Shown: positions 1 through 7,953, counted from the first letter of the stretch. The stretch is DNA of 14,293 bases from Castellaniella sp. UBA6218 (GCA_002421865.1 DISE01000070.1:1-14293); one strand, 5' to 3'. Notes: generated by a model not told the origin, from the letters alone. A program made the numbers and translations.

Positions 1-360
1 CCCTGGGTCATCTACACCTCGCCCGAGGTCGCCTGGGTCGGCAAGACCGAACAGGCGCTGAAGGCCGAGGGCCGCGACTACAAGGCCGGCAGCTTCCCCT
101 TCATGGCCAACGGCCGCGCCCGCGCGCTGGGCGATACCACCGGTTTCGTCAAGATCCTGGCGGACGCCAAGACCGACGAGGTCCTGGGGGTGCACATCGT
201 CGGTCCGATGGCCTCCGAGCTGATTGCCGAAGCCGTGACCATCATGGAATTCCGCGGCGCCGCCGAGGACATCGCGCGCATCTGCCATGCGCACCCGACC
301 CTCTCCGAAGCCGTCAAGGAAGCCGCCCTGGCCGTCGACAAGCGCACGCTGAATCTGTAG
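1..360 (+). CDS. lpdA: Dihydrolipoyl dehydrogenase (E3), C-terminal part
   Basis: The window opens inside this gene; 119 codons and the TAG stop remain. E3 is the FAD flavoprotein that reoxidises dihydrolipoamide on the E2 subunit of pyruvate or 2-oxoglutarate dehydrogenase, passing electrons to NAD+. The fragment is the C-terminal dimerisation domain. It begins with the PWVIYTSPEVAWVG stretch typical of E3, continues with GFVKILAD and LGVHIVGPMASELI, and carries the active-site HAHPTLSE motif (His-Pro near residues 97-99 of the fragment), whose histidine acts as base with a glutamate on the partner subunit. The FAD- and NAD-binding domains and redox disulfide lie upstream, outside the window. 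In Bordetella-type genomes this gene usually closes the sucA-sucB operon, so it is probably the 2-oxoglutarate dehydrogenase E3, but that cannot be seen here. zapE starts 7 bases after the stop, so the two are probably co-transcribed. Confidence 0.96.
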   Translation, partial: PWVIYTSPEVAWVGKTEQALKAEGRDYKAGSFPFMANGRARALGDTTGFVKILADAKTDEVLGVHIVGPMASELIAEAVTIMEFRGAAEDIARICHAHPTLSEAVKEAALAVDKRTLNL

Positions 361-367
361 CCTCCCG

Positions 368-1459
368 ATGGATGTCAGCGCGTATTACGCGCAGGCCCTG
401 CGCGAGCGGGGCTTCGTCGCCGACGAAGCCCAGCGCGCGGCGGTCGAGCGCCTGCAGCGATACTATGACGATTGGATCGAGTTCAAGCGCCAGCGCTCGA
501 ACGGCCTGAAAAAGCTGTTCCTGCGGCCGGCCGTGCCGCGCGGGGTCTACCTGTGGGGCGGTGTCGGGCGCGGCAAGAGCTTCCTGATGGATGCGTTCTA
601 TCTGACGGTGCCCGTCAAGCGCAAGGTGCGCCTGCATTTCCACGAGTTCATGCGCGGAGTCCACCGGGAGATCCGCGTCGTCAGCGGCGAGGCCGATCCG
701 CTGGACCACGTGGCGCGCAAGATCGCCGCGCGCTATCGCCTGATCTGCTTCGACGAATTCCACGTTTCCGACGTGGCCGACGCCATGATCCTGTACCGGC
801 TGCTGCTCGGCCTGTTCGAGCATGGCACGTCCTTCGTGATGACCTCGAACTACGAGCCATCCACGCTCTACCCGGATGGCCTGCACCGCGACCGCATCCT
901 GCCGGCGATCGCCCTGATCCAGGAAAGGATGGACGTGCTGAACGTCGATGCCGGCGTGGATTACCGGCGTCGCACTCTGTCGCAGTTGCGCACCTACATC
1001 ACGCCCATCGTGGCCGCGACCCACGATGAGCTGCGCTCCGCCTTCGATCGTCTGGCAGACACCGCCGAACAGAAGCCCGTGCTGAACATCGAGAACCGCG
1101 AGGTCCAGGCGGTCGCTCTGGCCGGGACCGTGGTCTGGTTCGATTTCCACGCCCTGTGCGGCACGCCACGCTCGCAGAACGACTACCTGGATCTGGCCGA
1201 CCGTTTCCAGACCGTGATCGTCTCCGACGTGCCGCGCATGAGCCCGCGGCAGGCGTCCGAGGCGCGACGTTTCACCTGGCTGGTGGATGTGCTGTACGAC
1301 CACAAGGTCAAGCTGATCCTGTCGGCCCAGTGCCCGGCCGATGAGCTATATACTCAAGGCCCGATGTCGAACGAATTCTCCCGCACCGTGTCGCGCCTGA
1401 TGGAAATGCAATCGCGCGAATACCTGGCCGAAACGCGCCGGGCCTCGGTGGTCCTGTAG
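368..1459 (+). CDS. zapE: Cell division protein ZapE (AFG1-like ATPase)
   Basis: This is a 363-residue P-loop ATPase of the AFG1/ZapE family, the usual bacterial length. Family members bind FtsZ and modulate the Z-ring under stress; mitochondrial relatives (Afg1/LACE1) act in protein quality control. Visible motifs are Walker A GGVGRGKS (residues 64-71), Walker B LICFDEF (125-131), a sensor-like TSNYEP (159-164), and the family signature LHRDRILP (172-179). The end is basic and compact (SRLMEMQSREYL), as is normal for the family. The ATG at 368 lies 7 bases after the lpdA stop and has no clear Shine-Dalgarno sequence, which suggests translational coupling to lpdA. lpdA-zapE adjacency is common in betaproteobacteria. 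Nothing is truncated. Confidence 0.93.
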   Translation: MDVSAYYAQALRERGFVADEAQRAAVERLQRYYDDWIEFKRQRSNGLKKLFLRPAVPRGVYLWGGVGRGKSFLMDAFYLTVPVKRKVRLHFHEFMRGVHREIRVVSGEADPLDHVARKIAARYRLICFDEFHVSDVADAMILYRLLLGLFEHGTSFVMTSNYEPSTLYPDGLHRDRILPAIALIQERMDVLNVDAGVDYRRRTLSQLRTYITPIVAATHDELRSAFDRLADTAEQKPVLNIENREVQAVALAGTVVWFDFHALCGTPRSQNDYLDLADRFQTVIVSDVPRMSPRQASEARRFTWLVDVLYDHKVKLILSAQCPADELYTQGPMSNEFSRTVSRLMEMQSREYLAETRRASVVL

Positions 1460-1500
1460 GGACACGCCCCGGCCGCCCGGCTCATCCCTCCGGAACCCTC

Positions 1501-2841
1501 ATGAGCACATCCGTCATCCGCGTCCTGACCGGCATCACCACGTCGGGCACTCCACATCTGGGCAACTACGCCGGCGCCATCCGCCCCGCGATCCAGGCCA
1601 GCGCCGAGCCGGGGGTGGACGCTTTCTTCTTCCTGGCCGATTACCACGCGCTGATCAAATGCGATGATCCCGCGCGCATCGCCCGTTCGCGTCTGGAGAT
1701 CGCCGCGACCTGGATCGCGGCGGGCCTGGACACCGACCGGACGACTTTCTATCGCCAGTCGGACGTTCCGGAGATCCCGGAACTGTGCTGGATGCTGAAT
1801 TGCGTCACGGCCAAAGGCCTGATGAACCGCGCGCACGCTTACAAGGCCTCGGTGGACGCCAACACCGCCAAGGGCGTGGAACCCGACGATGGCGTCACCA
1901 TGGGGCTGTTTTCCTATCCGGTGCTGATGGCCGCGGATATCCTGATGTTCAACGCCCATCGGGTGCCCGTGGGCCGCGACCAGATACAGCACCTGGAAAT
2001 GGCGCGTGACATCGCCCAGCGGTTCAACCATCTGTACGGCCAGGGCGAGGATCTGTTCGTGCTGCCGGAAGTCCAGATCGACGAGGCCGTCGCCACGCTG
2101 CCCGGTCTGGACGGGCGCAAGATGTCCAAGAGCTACGACAATACCATTCCGCTTTTCGAGGGCGGTGCGAAGGCGTTGAAATCGGCCGTGGCGCGGATCG
2201 TCACGGACTCGCGCCTGCCGGGCGAACCCAAGGATGCCGAAGGGTCGCACCTGTTCACGTTGTATCAGGCCTTCGCCACGCCGGCGCAGGCCGCGGATTT
2301 CCGCAGCGCCCTGGCGGCCGGCCTGGGCTGGGGAGAGGCCAAGCAGGCGCTGTGCGAGCGGATAGAAGATCAGATCGGCCCGATGCGCGAGCGCTATGCG
2401 GAACTGATGGCGCATCCTGAACGGATCGAGGACATCCTGCGGGCCGGCGCAGCCAAGGCCAGGCGCATCGCCACCCCCATGATGGCTCGGCTGCGCGAGG
2501 CCGTTGGCCTGCGCGCGGTCGCTGGCACGGGCGCTGCGCGCGCGGACCGCGCGCCCGGCGCCACGCGCGCCGGCCGTGCCAGGATCGTCTCGTTCCGGGA
2601 CGAGGACGGCCGTTTCCGCCAGCGCCTGTTCGGCGCCGATGGCGCCGAACTGCTGCTGTCGGAACCCTTCGCCGACCCCAAGGCCTTGAACCGCCTGGGC
2701 CGTGCCTTTGCCGGCCGCGACCTGTCGGGTCTCGCCGCGGCCGCCGACGGCCTGGTCTCCCTGGAGGACGGGGGCGTGTGCTGGGCGTGCGTCCCGGCCG
2801 ACCGCCTGTCGGCGGTCCAGGAGGCCCTGGCGCGGCTCTGA
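1501..2841 (+). CDS. trpS: Tryptophan--tRNA ligase with C-terminal extension
   Basis: This class I aminoacyl-tRNA synthetase charges tRNA-Trp with tryptophan using ATP. The HIGH-equivalent motif is GTPHLGNY (residues 16-23) and the KMSKS loop is exact (GRKMSKSYDN, 206-214). The GLFSYPVLMAADILMF stretch (135-150) and VPVGRDQIQHLEMARDIA (155-172) form the Trp/ATP pocket typical of TrpS. The catalytic body plus anticodon-binding helices end near residue 335, where an ordinary bacterial TrpS (about 330-340 residues) stops. This protein runs on to 446. The extra 110 residues start with an Ala/Arg-rich linker (about 336-360), followed by a compact segment containing RFRQRLFGADGAELLLSEPF. Long TrpS forms exist in betaproteobacteria, so the extension is probably genuine. 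It sits 41 bases after zapE with only a weak GGA upstream, possibly in the same transcript. Confidence 0.96.
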   Translation: MSTSVIRVLTGITTSGTPHLGNYAGAIRPAIQASAEPGVDAFFFLADYHALIKCDDPARIARSRLEIAATWIAAGLDTDRTTFYRQSDVPEIPELCWMLNCVTAKGLMNRAHAYKASVDANTAKGVEPDDGVTMGLFSYPVLMAADILMFNAHRVPVGRDQIQHLEMARDIAQRFNHLYGQGEDLFVLPEVQIDEAVATLPGLDGRKMSKSYDNTIPLFEGGAKALKSAVARIVTDSRLPGEPKDAEGSHLFTLYQAFATPAQAADFRSALAAGLGWGEAKQALCERIEDQIGPMRERYAELMAHPERIEDILRAGAAKARRIATPMMARLREAVGLRAVAGTGAARADRAPGATRAGRARIVSFRDEDGRFRQRLFGADGAELLLSEPFADPKALNRLGRAFAGRDLSGLAAAADGLVSLEDGGVCWACVPADRLSAVQEALARL

Positions 2842-2901
2842 TCGCCTGCGCGTATCGCGCGCGGATCGAATTTTCTGTTTGATCGATAGGATGTGCTTCA
2901 A
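2842..2901 (+). promoter_or_regulatory. trpS-porin gap with weak hairpin and T-rich tract
   Basis: This 60-base gap contains a short GC stem (GCGCG 2848-2852, loop TAT, CGCGC 2856-2860), then a T-rich run at 2871-2880 about ten bases later. It could be a weak trpS terminator, but the distance between stem and T tract is larger than usual. GATCGA occurs twice (2864-2869 and 2881-2886). I see no convincing -35/-10 pair. The porin may therefore be read from upstream or from a promoter I cannot recognise. Confidence 0.3.
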
Positions 2902-3585
2902 ATGAATAAGAGCGTGTTGCTTGCCGCCGCATTGGCGGCTTCGGCGCTGGCCGCCCCCTTGCCTTCCTTCGCCGGGTCGGCGGACTTCAATCTGGGGGCG
3001 GTGTCCCTGTACAAGGACCGGGGCGTCGATCAGGACGGGCGCAACGAGTCGGTGCGGCCGGCCATCCAGGGCGGGGTGGATTACACCTTCGACAGCGGTT
3101 TCTACGTCGGCAACTGGAATTCGACGGGACGCTTCGGCAACGCCGACCTGGAGGTGGACGCCAAGGGCGGCTACCGGGCGCAGTTGTCCAGGAATCTGGG
3201 CCTCGACGCCGGTTACATCCATTATTTCTATCCCGGCGAGGGTTCGCGCAATGCCGGCGAGGTCTACGCGGGCCTGCAATACCAGCGGCTCGGCCTCAAG
3301 GTCTATCGCGGGATGCGCGAGGACGTCAACAAGAACGACATGTATTACCGCGCCGAATACGCCCATCCGCTGATGGACAGGCTGGACCTCACCCTGGGCG
3401 CCGGATACCAGACCTATGATGCTTCCAGCCTGCGCAACAAGCTTGATTACAGCGTCGGCCTTGGCTATTCGCTGGGCAAGCATCTGACGCTGTCGGGCGC
3501 GGTCGTGGGGGCCAACCGCCGGCACGACGTGGACGACGGTTCGCGCGATCCGCGCCTCGTCGTGGGGGCGGGCGCCCGCTTCTAG
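2902..3585 (+). CDS. TorF/Gcw_chp-family putative outer-membrane porin
   Basis: The product is a 227-residue exported beta-barrel-like protein. It starts with a signal peptide (MNKSVLLAAALAASALAAPL then PSFA, cleavage likely after residue 24 before GSADF). The mature part alternates short Tyr/Gly/Asp-rich strands and has family marks near its start: SLYKDRGVDQDG, RPAIQGGVDYTFDSGFYVG and NWNS. These resemble the small proteins annotated as TorF family putative porin (Gcw_chp). It ends GAGARF with a terminal Phe, as outer-membrane barrels often do. Its substrate is unknown. I chose the ATG at 2902 over an in-frame GTG at 2893 because AGGA at 2888-2891 is then about 10 bases upstream and the signal peptide begins cleanly with MNKS. 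It follows trpS by 60 bases and faces the transporter operon convergently. The family assignment is by resemblance only. Confidence 0.8.
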   Translation: MNKSVLLAAALAASALAAPLPSFAGSADFNLGAVSLYKDRGVDQDGRNESVRPAIQGGVDYTFDSGFYVGNWNSTGRFGNADLEVDAKGGYRAQLSRNLGLDAGYIHYFYPGEGSRNAGEVYAGLQYQRLGLKVYRGMREDVNKNDMYYRAEYAHPLMDRLDLTLGAGYQTYDASSLRNKLDYSVGLGYSLGKHLTLSGAVVGANRRHDVDDGSRDPRLVVGAGARF

Positions 3586-3610
3586 CGGGCCGCAACCCGG
3601 GCCGCCCGGG
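3574..3610. terminator. Two GC hairpins at convergent gene ends (candidate terminator)
   Basis: Two perfect inverted repeats lie side by side where the porin gene and the transporter operon converge. The first is GCCCGC (3574-3579), loop TTCTA, GCGGGC (3585-3590), and spans the porin TAG stop. The second is CCCGGGC (3596-3602), one base, GCCCGGG (3604-3610). They are symmetric and could stop or protect transcripts from both sides. Neither is followed by a T tract in either direction, so a classic Rho-independent terminator is not shown. Confidence 0.45.
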
Positions 3611-3625
3611 CGCCCGCCGGGCCGT

Positions 3626-4465
3626 TCAGCTGTCCAGCCGGACGGTCTTGGCCTCGACGCGCCCGCGCAGCCATTCCAGGGCCAGCAGCAGGGCGGTGGA
3701 AAACAGGATCAGGATGGTCGCCACAGCGGCGATCACCGGGCTGATGTTTTCCCGGATGCCAGTGAACATCTGGCGCGGCAGCGTGACCTGTTCGGGGCCG
3801 GCCAGGAACAACGTGATCACGATTTCGTCGAAGGCTGTTGCGAAGGCGAACAGGGCGCCCGCGATGACGCCGGGCGCGATGATGGGCAGCGTCACGCGGA
3901 AGAACGTCTGGAGCGGCCCCGCACCCAGGCTGTAGCTGGCGCGCAGCAGATTCGGGTCGAAGCCTTGCAGCGTCGCCGACACGGTGGTGACCACGAAGGG
4001 CGCGCCGATCGCGGCCAGGGCCAGGATCAGGCCGCCGTAGCTGTTGACCAGACCGTAAGGGGCGAAGAACAGGTAGATGCCCAGGCCGGTCACCACCAGC
4101 GGCACGATCATCGGCGAGATCAGGACGGCCATCAGCAGGCCTTTGCCGCGGAACTCGACGCGGTGCAGTCCTGCGGCGGCGAGCGTGCCCAGCACGGTGG
4201 CCAGCAGGGTGGCGGCGGGCGCGACGATGAAGCTGTTGGCGGTCGCACGGGCCCATTCGTCCGAGTGGAACAGGGTCTCGTACCAGCGCAGCGAGAACGA
4301 CTGGATCGGGTAGAGCAGCATCGAGCTCTGGTTGAACGACAGCGGGACGATCACCAGGATCGGCAGCAGCAGGAACACCAGGATCAATGCGCACAGGATG
4401 CGCAGCGCGTAATGCCAGGTGCGCTCGGTCAGGGACAGGTAGGGCGGGAATTCGGTCTTGAACAT
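3626..4465 (-). CDS. ABC transporter permease, short (PotC/YdcV-like)
   Basis: This 279-residue inner-membrane permease is the second channel subunit of the transporter encoded upstream on this strand. Hydrophobic segments at about 21-42, 76-100, 110-135, 143-165, 196-220 and 243-264 give six predicted helices, the usual PotC/PotI layout. The cytoplasmic EAA-type loop that docks on the ATPase is visible around residues 174-203 (LRASYSLGAGPLQTFFRVTL). The ATG at 4465 has AAGGA six bases upstream. That Shine-Dalgarno sequence lies in the 11-base gap after the stop of the long permease gene, so the two genes are tightly linked and surely co-transcribed. It is the last gene of the unit; GC hairpins follow just beyond its stop. 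The substrate cannot be read from a permease alone; the family handles polyamines, opines and related cationic or amino compounds. Confidence 0.92.
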   Translation of the reverse strand: MFKTEFPPYLSLTERTWHYALRILCALILVFLLLPILVIVPLSFNQSSMLLYPIQSFSLRWYETLFHSDEWARATANSFIVAPAATLLATVLGTLAAAGLHRVEFRGKGLLMAVLISPMIVPLVVTGLGIYLFFAPYGLVNSYGGLILALAAIGAPFVVTTVSATLQGFDPNLLRASYSLGAGPLQTFFRVTLPIIAPGVIAGALFAFATAFDEIVITLFLAGPEQVTLPRQMFTGIRENISPVIAAVATILILFSTALLLALEWLRGRVEAKTVRLDS

Positions 4466-4476
4466 GCTCGATCCTT

Positions 4477-5712
4477 TCAGTTCAGGGCCAGTTCCTTGCC
4501 GGAGATCCGGCGGTACAGGGCGTAGAGCAGCAGGGTGGCCGCCAACAGGATCAGACCCAGCGCGCTGGCCATGCCCCAGTTGATGGTCTGGTTGGTGAAG
4601 TACGCGACGTAGTAGCTGATCATCTGGTCTCCGGCGCCGCCGAGCAGTGCCGGGGTGATGTAGTAGCCGATGGCGATGATGAACACCAGCAGCGATCCGG
4701 CCGCGATGCCGGGATAGGTCTGCGGCACATACACGCGCCAGAACGCGGCGAAGGGATGACTGCCCAGGGAAATGGCGGCCCGCTGGTAGCTGGGCGGCAC
4801 GGCACGCATGACGCTGTAAAGGGGCAGCACCATGAAGGGCAGCAGGATGTGGACCATGGCGATGTAGACGCCCAGGCGGTTGAACAGCAGGGGCAGGGGC
4901 TCGGAGATCAGGCCCAGGCTGCCCAGGGCGCTGTTGATCAGGCCTTCGCGTTGCAGCAGCACCACCCAGGCGGCGATGCGCACGAGCACCGAGGTCCAGA
5001 AGGGGATCAGGATGCAGATCAGGACCAGGTTGGCCTGCCGCTTGGACAGACGCGTGATCCAGTAGGCCAGGGGGTAGCCCAGCGCGAGGGTGATCAGGGT
5101 GACCACCAGGCTGATCACGAAGGTGCGCGAAAAGATTTCCTGGAAGGCCGACGTGTCGGGCGGCACGGCCGTGATGCTTCCATTCGCGTCGAGCTTCAGG
5201 TCCAGCGAGGCCAGCAGGTAGTAGGGCGTCCAGGACTTGTTGTTGCCGGCGATGACCGACCAGTAGGCGGATTCGTTCCAGCGTTTGTCCAGGCCGATCA
5301 GTTGCGCCCGGACGTCGGCGGCGTCCGCCGCCTCGATCGGCATGTGGCGCAAGGTCTTGAAGATCAGCGAGCGGTAGCCGGAAATTTCATAATTCAGGCG
5401 GCGTGCGAGTTCACCTGAGGCAGGAGTGCTCTTGGCATGCGCCAGGTCTTCCGCCAGCGCCTGAAAGGCGGCGTCGGGCGGCGTGGCGCGGCCGTCCCAA
5501 TCGGCCAGCACACGGAGCGTGCGCGGCAGAGTCTCGATGACCTCGGGGTTGTCGACGGCGCGGGTCAGCAGGGAGGCGATCGGGATCACGAAGATCGCCA
5601 GCAGGAACAGAGCCAGAGGCCCGACCAGCAGGAGGCCGCGCCAGGTCCGGCGCCGCTGCGCGGCGCGCATCGAGCGCCGGATGGCGCCAGGGTCGTCGAG
5701 AGTCGTGTCCAT
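4477..5712 (-). CDS. ABC transporter permease, long (PotB/YdcU-like, large periplasmic loop)
   Basis: This is the first channel subunit of the transporter, 411 residues from the chosen start. A positively charged N-terminus (IRRSMRAAQRRR) precedes helix 1 (about 25-50). A long soluble, probably periplasmic segment of roughly 140 residues (about 52-190) follows. The remaining helices run from about 194 to 400, with the EAA-type ATPase-docking loop at 309-339 (YQRAAISLGSHPFAAFWRVY). Standard PotB proteins are about 275-285 residues, so the loop accounts for the extra length. Related long permeases occur in proteobacterial opine/polyamine-type systems, so it is unlikely to be an assembly artefact. 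I chose the ATG at 5712 over an in-frame ATG at 5739 because GGAGG (5722-5726) sits nine bases before it. The gene follows the binding protein by 77 bases, which contain a terminator-like hairpin. Confidence 0.92.
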   Translation of the reverse strand: MDTTLDDPGAIRRSMRAAQRRRTWRGLLLVGPLALFLLAIFVIPIASLLTRAVDNPEVIETLPRTLRVLADWDGRATPPDAAFQALAEDLAHAKSTPASGELARRLNYEISGYRSLIFKTLRHMPIEAADAADVRAQLIGLDKRWNESAYWSVIAGNNKSWTPYYLLASLDLKLDANGSITAVPPDTSAFQEIFSRTFVISLVVTLITLALGYPLAYWITRLSKRQANLVLICILIPFWTSVLVRIAAWVVLLQREGLINSALGSLGLISEPLPLLFNRLGVYIAMVHILLPFMVLPLYSVMRAVPPSYQRAAISLGSHPFAAFWRVYVPQTYPGIAAGSLLVFIIAIGYYITPALLGGAGDQMISYYVAYFTNQTINWGMASALGLILLAATLLLYALYRRISGKELALN

Positions 5713-5740
5713 GGCGGGTTTCCTCCAGGGCCGGGTCATA

Positions 5741-5782
5741 CAAAAAGTCGGCGGGGGCCGGCGCCGGACCGGCCCGGCCCCC
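5741..5782 (-). terminator. Intra-operon hairpin with T5 after the binding-protein gene
   Basis: Read on the minus strand, the stop of the binding-protein gene (5790) is followed after seven bases by a very GC-rich inverted repeat. The outer arms are GGGGGCCGG and CCGGCCCCC (5774-5782 with 5753-5761), and an inner GCCGG/CCGGC pair makes the stem longer. Six bases later comes a run of five T (minus strand; AAAAA at 5742-5746 on +). The gap before the T run makes this a partial rather than a perfect intrinsic terminator. In many ABC operons such an element after the binding-protein gene protects the upstream mRNA and reduces permease expression. Confidence 0.6.
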
Positions 5783-5789
5783 GGACGGA

Positions 5790-6833
5790 TCAGCGGGCGG
5801 CCCAGGCCGTGAAGCGCTGTTCAAGCTCTTCGCCGTGGTCGGTCCAGAACTCCAGATCGTTGAACAGGGCGTTGCGGGCGTTGGCCGGGGAGTTGGGCAC
5901 GTTGGCCAGGACGTCGGGCTTGAGCATGCCGATGGCTTTCTTGCTGACCGGCCCGTAGGCGATGTGCTGGGAGTAGGCCGCCTGCGCCTTGGGCGAGCTG
6001 GCGTAGCGGATGAATTCGATCGCCTGCTCCTTGTTCGGCGAGCCGGTCGGGATGACCCAGTAATCGAAATCGTAGACGCTCTGGTTCCAGACGACCTTCA
6101 GGGGACGGCCCTCGCGCTGGGCCGCGTCGATGCGGCCGTTATAGGCGGCGGACATGACGACGTCGCCGGCGCTCAGCATCTGCGGCGGTTGGGCGCCGGC
6201 TTCCCACCACTGGACGTAGGGCTTGATCTCGTCGAGTTTCTTGAAGGCGCGGTCCACGCCTTCGGGGGTCGCCAGCACTTTGTAGACGTCCTGCGTGGGC
6301 ACGCCGTCGGCCATCAGGGCGAACTCGAGGTTGTAGTGTGCGCCCTTGCGCAGGCCTCGTTTGCCGGGAAATTTCTTCACGTCCCAGAAATCGGCCCAGC
6401 CGGTCGGCGCCGTCTTCAGGACTTCGGCGTTATAGGCCAGGGCGGTGGACCAGACGAAGGTCCCCACACCGCAGTATTTCAGGGCGCCGCGCACCATGTC
6501 GCCCTTGTCAAGGATCGAGCCCCAATCGACGTTCTCGTACAGGCCTTCGTCGCAGCCCCGGCCCAGGTCGCCGGTTTCGACCTCGACGGCGTCCCAGACC
6601 ACGTTCTTGGACTGGACCATGGCCTTGACCTTGGCCTGTTCGCCGTTGTAGGCGACCGGAATGACCTGCTTGCCCGTTTCCTTTTCGAAAGGCTGGATGA
6701 AGGCGGCGTTCTGGGCGTCGCCGTTGGCGCCGCCGAAGTTCACGACTGTCAGGTCGCGGGCCTGGGCGGATGCCTGGGCCAGGGCCAGGGGTACCGCGAG
6801 CGCCAGGGCCGTCATCAGAGTTTTGTTTTTCAT
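5790..6833 (-). CDS. ABC transporter periplasmic substrate-binding protein (PotD-like)
   Basis: This 347-residue periplasmic receptor captures the transported solute for the two permeases. The signal peptide is MKNKTLMTALALAVPLALAQ followed by ASAQA, with cleavage likely after residue 25 before RDLTVVNFGG. The mature protein shows the family II binding-protein pattern: VVNFGGANGDAQNAAFIQPF near the start, WDAVEVETGDL (80-90), VGTFVWSTALAYN (123-135), and a late FDYWVIPTGSPNKEQAIEFI (256-275). Two cysteines, GRGCDEG (Cys94) and KYCGVG (Cys121), could form a disulfide in the periplasm. The ATG at 6833 has AGGAG seven bases upstream; the frame is open for 43 further codons, but they run back into the ATPase gene and encode no signal peptide. 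Similar proteins are annotated as spermidine/putrescine-type receptors, but that does not fix the ligand. The aminotransferase in the same operon suggests an amine or omega-amino acid. Confidence 0.93.
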   Translation of the reverse strand: MKNKTLMTALALAVPLALAQASAQARDLTVVNFGGANGDAQNAAFIQPFEKETGKQVIPVAYNGEQAKVKAMVQSKNVVWDAVEVETGDLGRGCDEGLYENVDWGSILDKGDMVRGALKYCGVGTFVWSTALAYNAEVLKTAPTGWADFWDVKKFPGKRGLRKGAHYNLEFALMADGVPTQDVYKVLATPEGVDRAFKKLDEIKPYVQWWEAGAQPPQMLSAGDVVMSAAYNGRIDAAQREGRPLKVVWNQSVYDFDYWVIPTGSPNKEQAIEFIRYASSPKAQAAYSQHIAYGPVSKKAIGMLKPDVLANVPNSPANARNALFNDLEFWTDHGEELEQRFTAWAAR

Positions 6834-6861
6834 GGAATGTCTCCTGTGTTTTGGTGGGGTA

Positions 6862-7953
6862 TCAGGGAAGGAAAACGCGGACGTGTCCGGGATCGATCCG
6901 CAAGGGAATGCGGGTTCCGGGGGCATGCGCCCCGGCGTCCGCGGCCAGGGGCATTTTGACAAAGAAAGTGTCGCCGCCGTCCAGGCGGCAGCGCAGGCGG
7001 ACGTGGTCGCCGAAATAGACCTCGTCGACCGCGGTGGCCTGGAAGACGTTGGCGCCGCCGCCGTTGCCGGGCAGGACGCGTTCCGGGCGCATGGCCACGA
7101 CGCAGGGGGCGCCGGCCGCCAGGCCCTGGACGTTGAGCCCGCGCAACTGGACGCCGCCGGACAGTTCGACCAGGCACAAATCCCCTTCGATCGCGCGCAC
7201 GGTGCCCGGGAACTGGTTGCTGTCGCCCACGAAACCCGCCACGAAGCGGTTGCATGGGGTTTCGTACAGTGTATCGGCGGCGCAGACCTGCTGGATGACG
7301 CCCTGGTCGAACACCGCGATGCGGTTGCTCATGGTCAGGGCTTCGCTCTGGTCGTGAGTGACGTAGACGAAGGTGATGCCCAGCTGCCGGTGCAGCGCCT
7401 TGAGTTCCAGTTGCATGTGTTCGCGCAACTGCTTGTCCAGGGCGCCCAGCGGCTCGTCCATGAGGACGATCTTGGGCTGGAAGACCAGGGCGCGGGCCAG
7501 GGCGATGCGCTGCTGCTGGCCGCCCGAGAGCTGGGCGGGATAGCGCTTGGCGAAATCCTGCATCTGCACCATGGACAGGGCTTCGTGGATGCGCTGCGCG
7601 CGCTGTGCGGCGGGCATTTTACGGACCTTCAGGGGGTATTCCAGGTTGCGCTCGACCGTCATGTGGGGAAACAGCGCATAGTTCTGGAACACCATGCCCA
7701 GATTGCGGTGGTGCGGCGGAACGTCGTTCAGGCGGCGTCCTTCCAGGAAAATGTCGCCCCGGGTCGGGGATTCGAAGCCGGCGAGCATCATCAGACAGGT
7801 GGTCTTGCCCGACCCCGAGGGGCCGAGCAGGGACAGGAATTCGCCGGGGTGGATGTCGAGATTGAGATCCCTGACGACGAGATGGCTGCCGTCGTAGGAT
7901 TTCTGTACGCCTTGGAATCGGACCAGGGGCTCGGAAGCGGGAACTGCGGACAT
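6862..7953 (-). CDS. ABC transporter ATP-binding protein (PotA-like)
   Basis: This is the 363-residue energy-coupling subunit of the transporter. All nucleotide-binding motifs are present: Walker A GPSGSGKTT (44-52), Q-loop VFQNYALFPHMTV (88-100), signature LSGGQQQR (142-149), Walker B IVLMDEP (162-168) followed by LGALDKQLRE, and the switch His200 in YVTHDQSEAL. A C-terminal TOBE-type domain (about 250-363) includes VAMRPERV and ends RIDPGHVRVFLP, as in PotA/FbpC/MalK relatives. The ATG at 7953 is preceded by GGAGG nine bases upstream; the open frame extends 34 codons further, but that would overlap the end of the aminotransferase gene. The gap from the aminotransferase stop is 49 bases, consistent with one operon. 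Together with the binding protein and two permeases it completes an importer without missing parts. Confidence 0.95.
   Translation of the reverse strand: MSAVPASEPLVRFQGVQKSYDGSHLVVRDLNLDIHPGEFLSLLGPSGSGKTTCLMMLAGFESPTRGDIFLEGRRLNDVPPHHRNLGMVFQNYALFPHMTVERNLEYPLKVRKMPAAQRAQRIHEALSMVQMQDFAKRYPAQLSGGQQQRIALARALVFQPKIVLMDEPLGALDKQLREHMQLELKALHRQLGITFVYVTHDQSEALTMSNRIAVFDQGVIQQVCAADTLYETPCNRFVAGFVGDSNQFPGTVRAIEGDLCLVELSGGVQLRGLNVQGLAAGAPCVVAMRPERVLPGNGGGANVFQATAVDEVYFGDHVRLRCRLDGGDTFFVKMPLAADAGAHAPGTRIPLRIDPGHVRVFLP

Noticed and set aside
1349..1354. TATACT inside zapE as a trpS promoter
   Set aside because: No matching -35 at a proper distance, and it lies in coding sequence about 145 bases before trpS.
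1354..3525. 723-codon open frame on the minus strand opposite trpS and the porin
   Set aside because: It is a by-product of GC-rich codon use; it overlaps two recognised genes, has no recognisable domain and its composition is Arg/Gly/Gln-rich.
6834..6962. N-terminal extension of the binding protein to the ATG at 6962
   Set aside because: It would overlap the ATPase gene and bury the signal peptide 43 residues inside; the ATG at 6833 has a good ribosome site.
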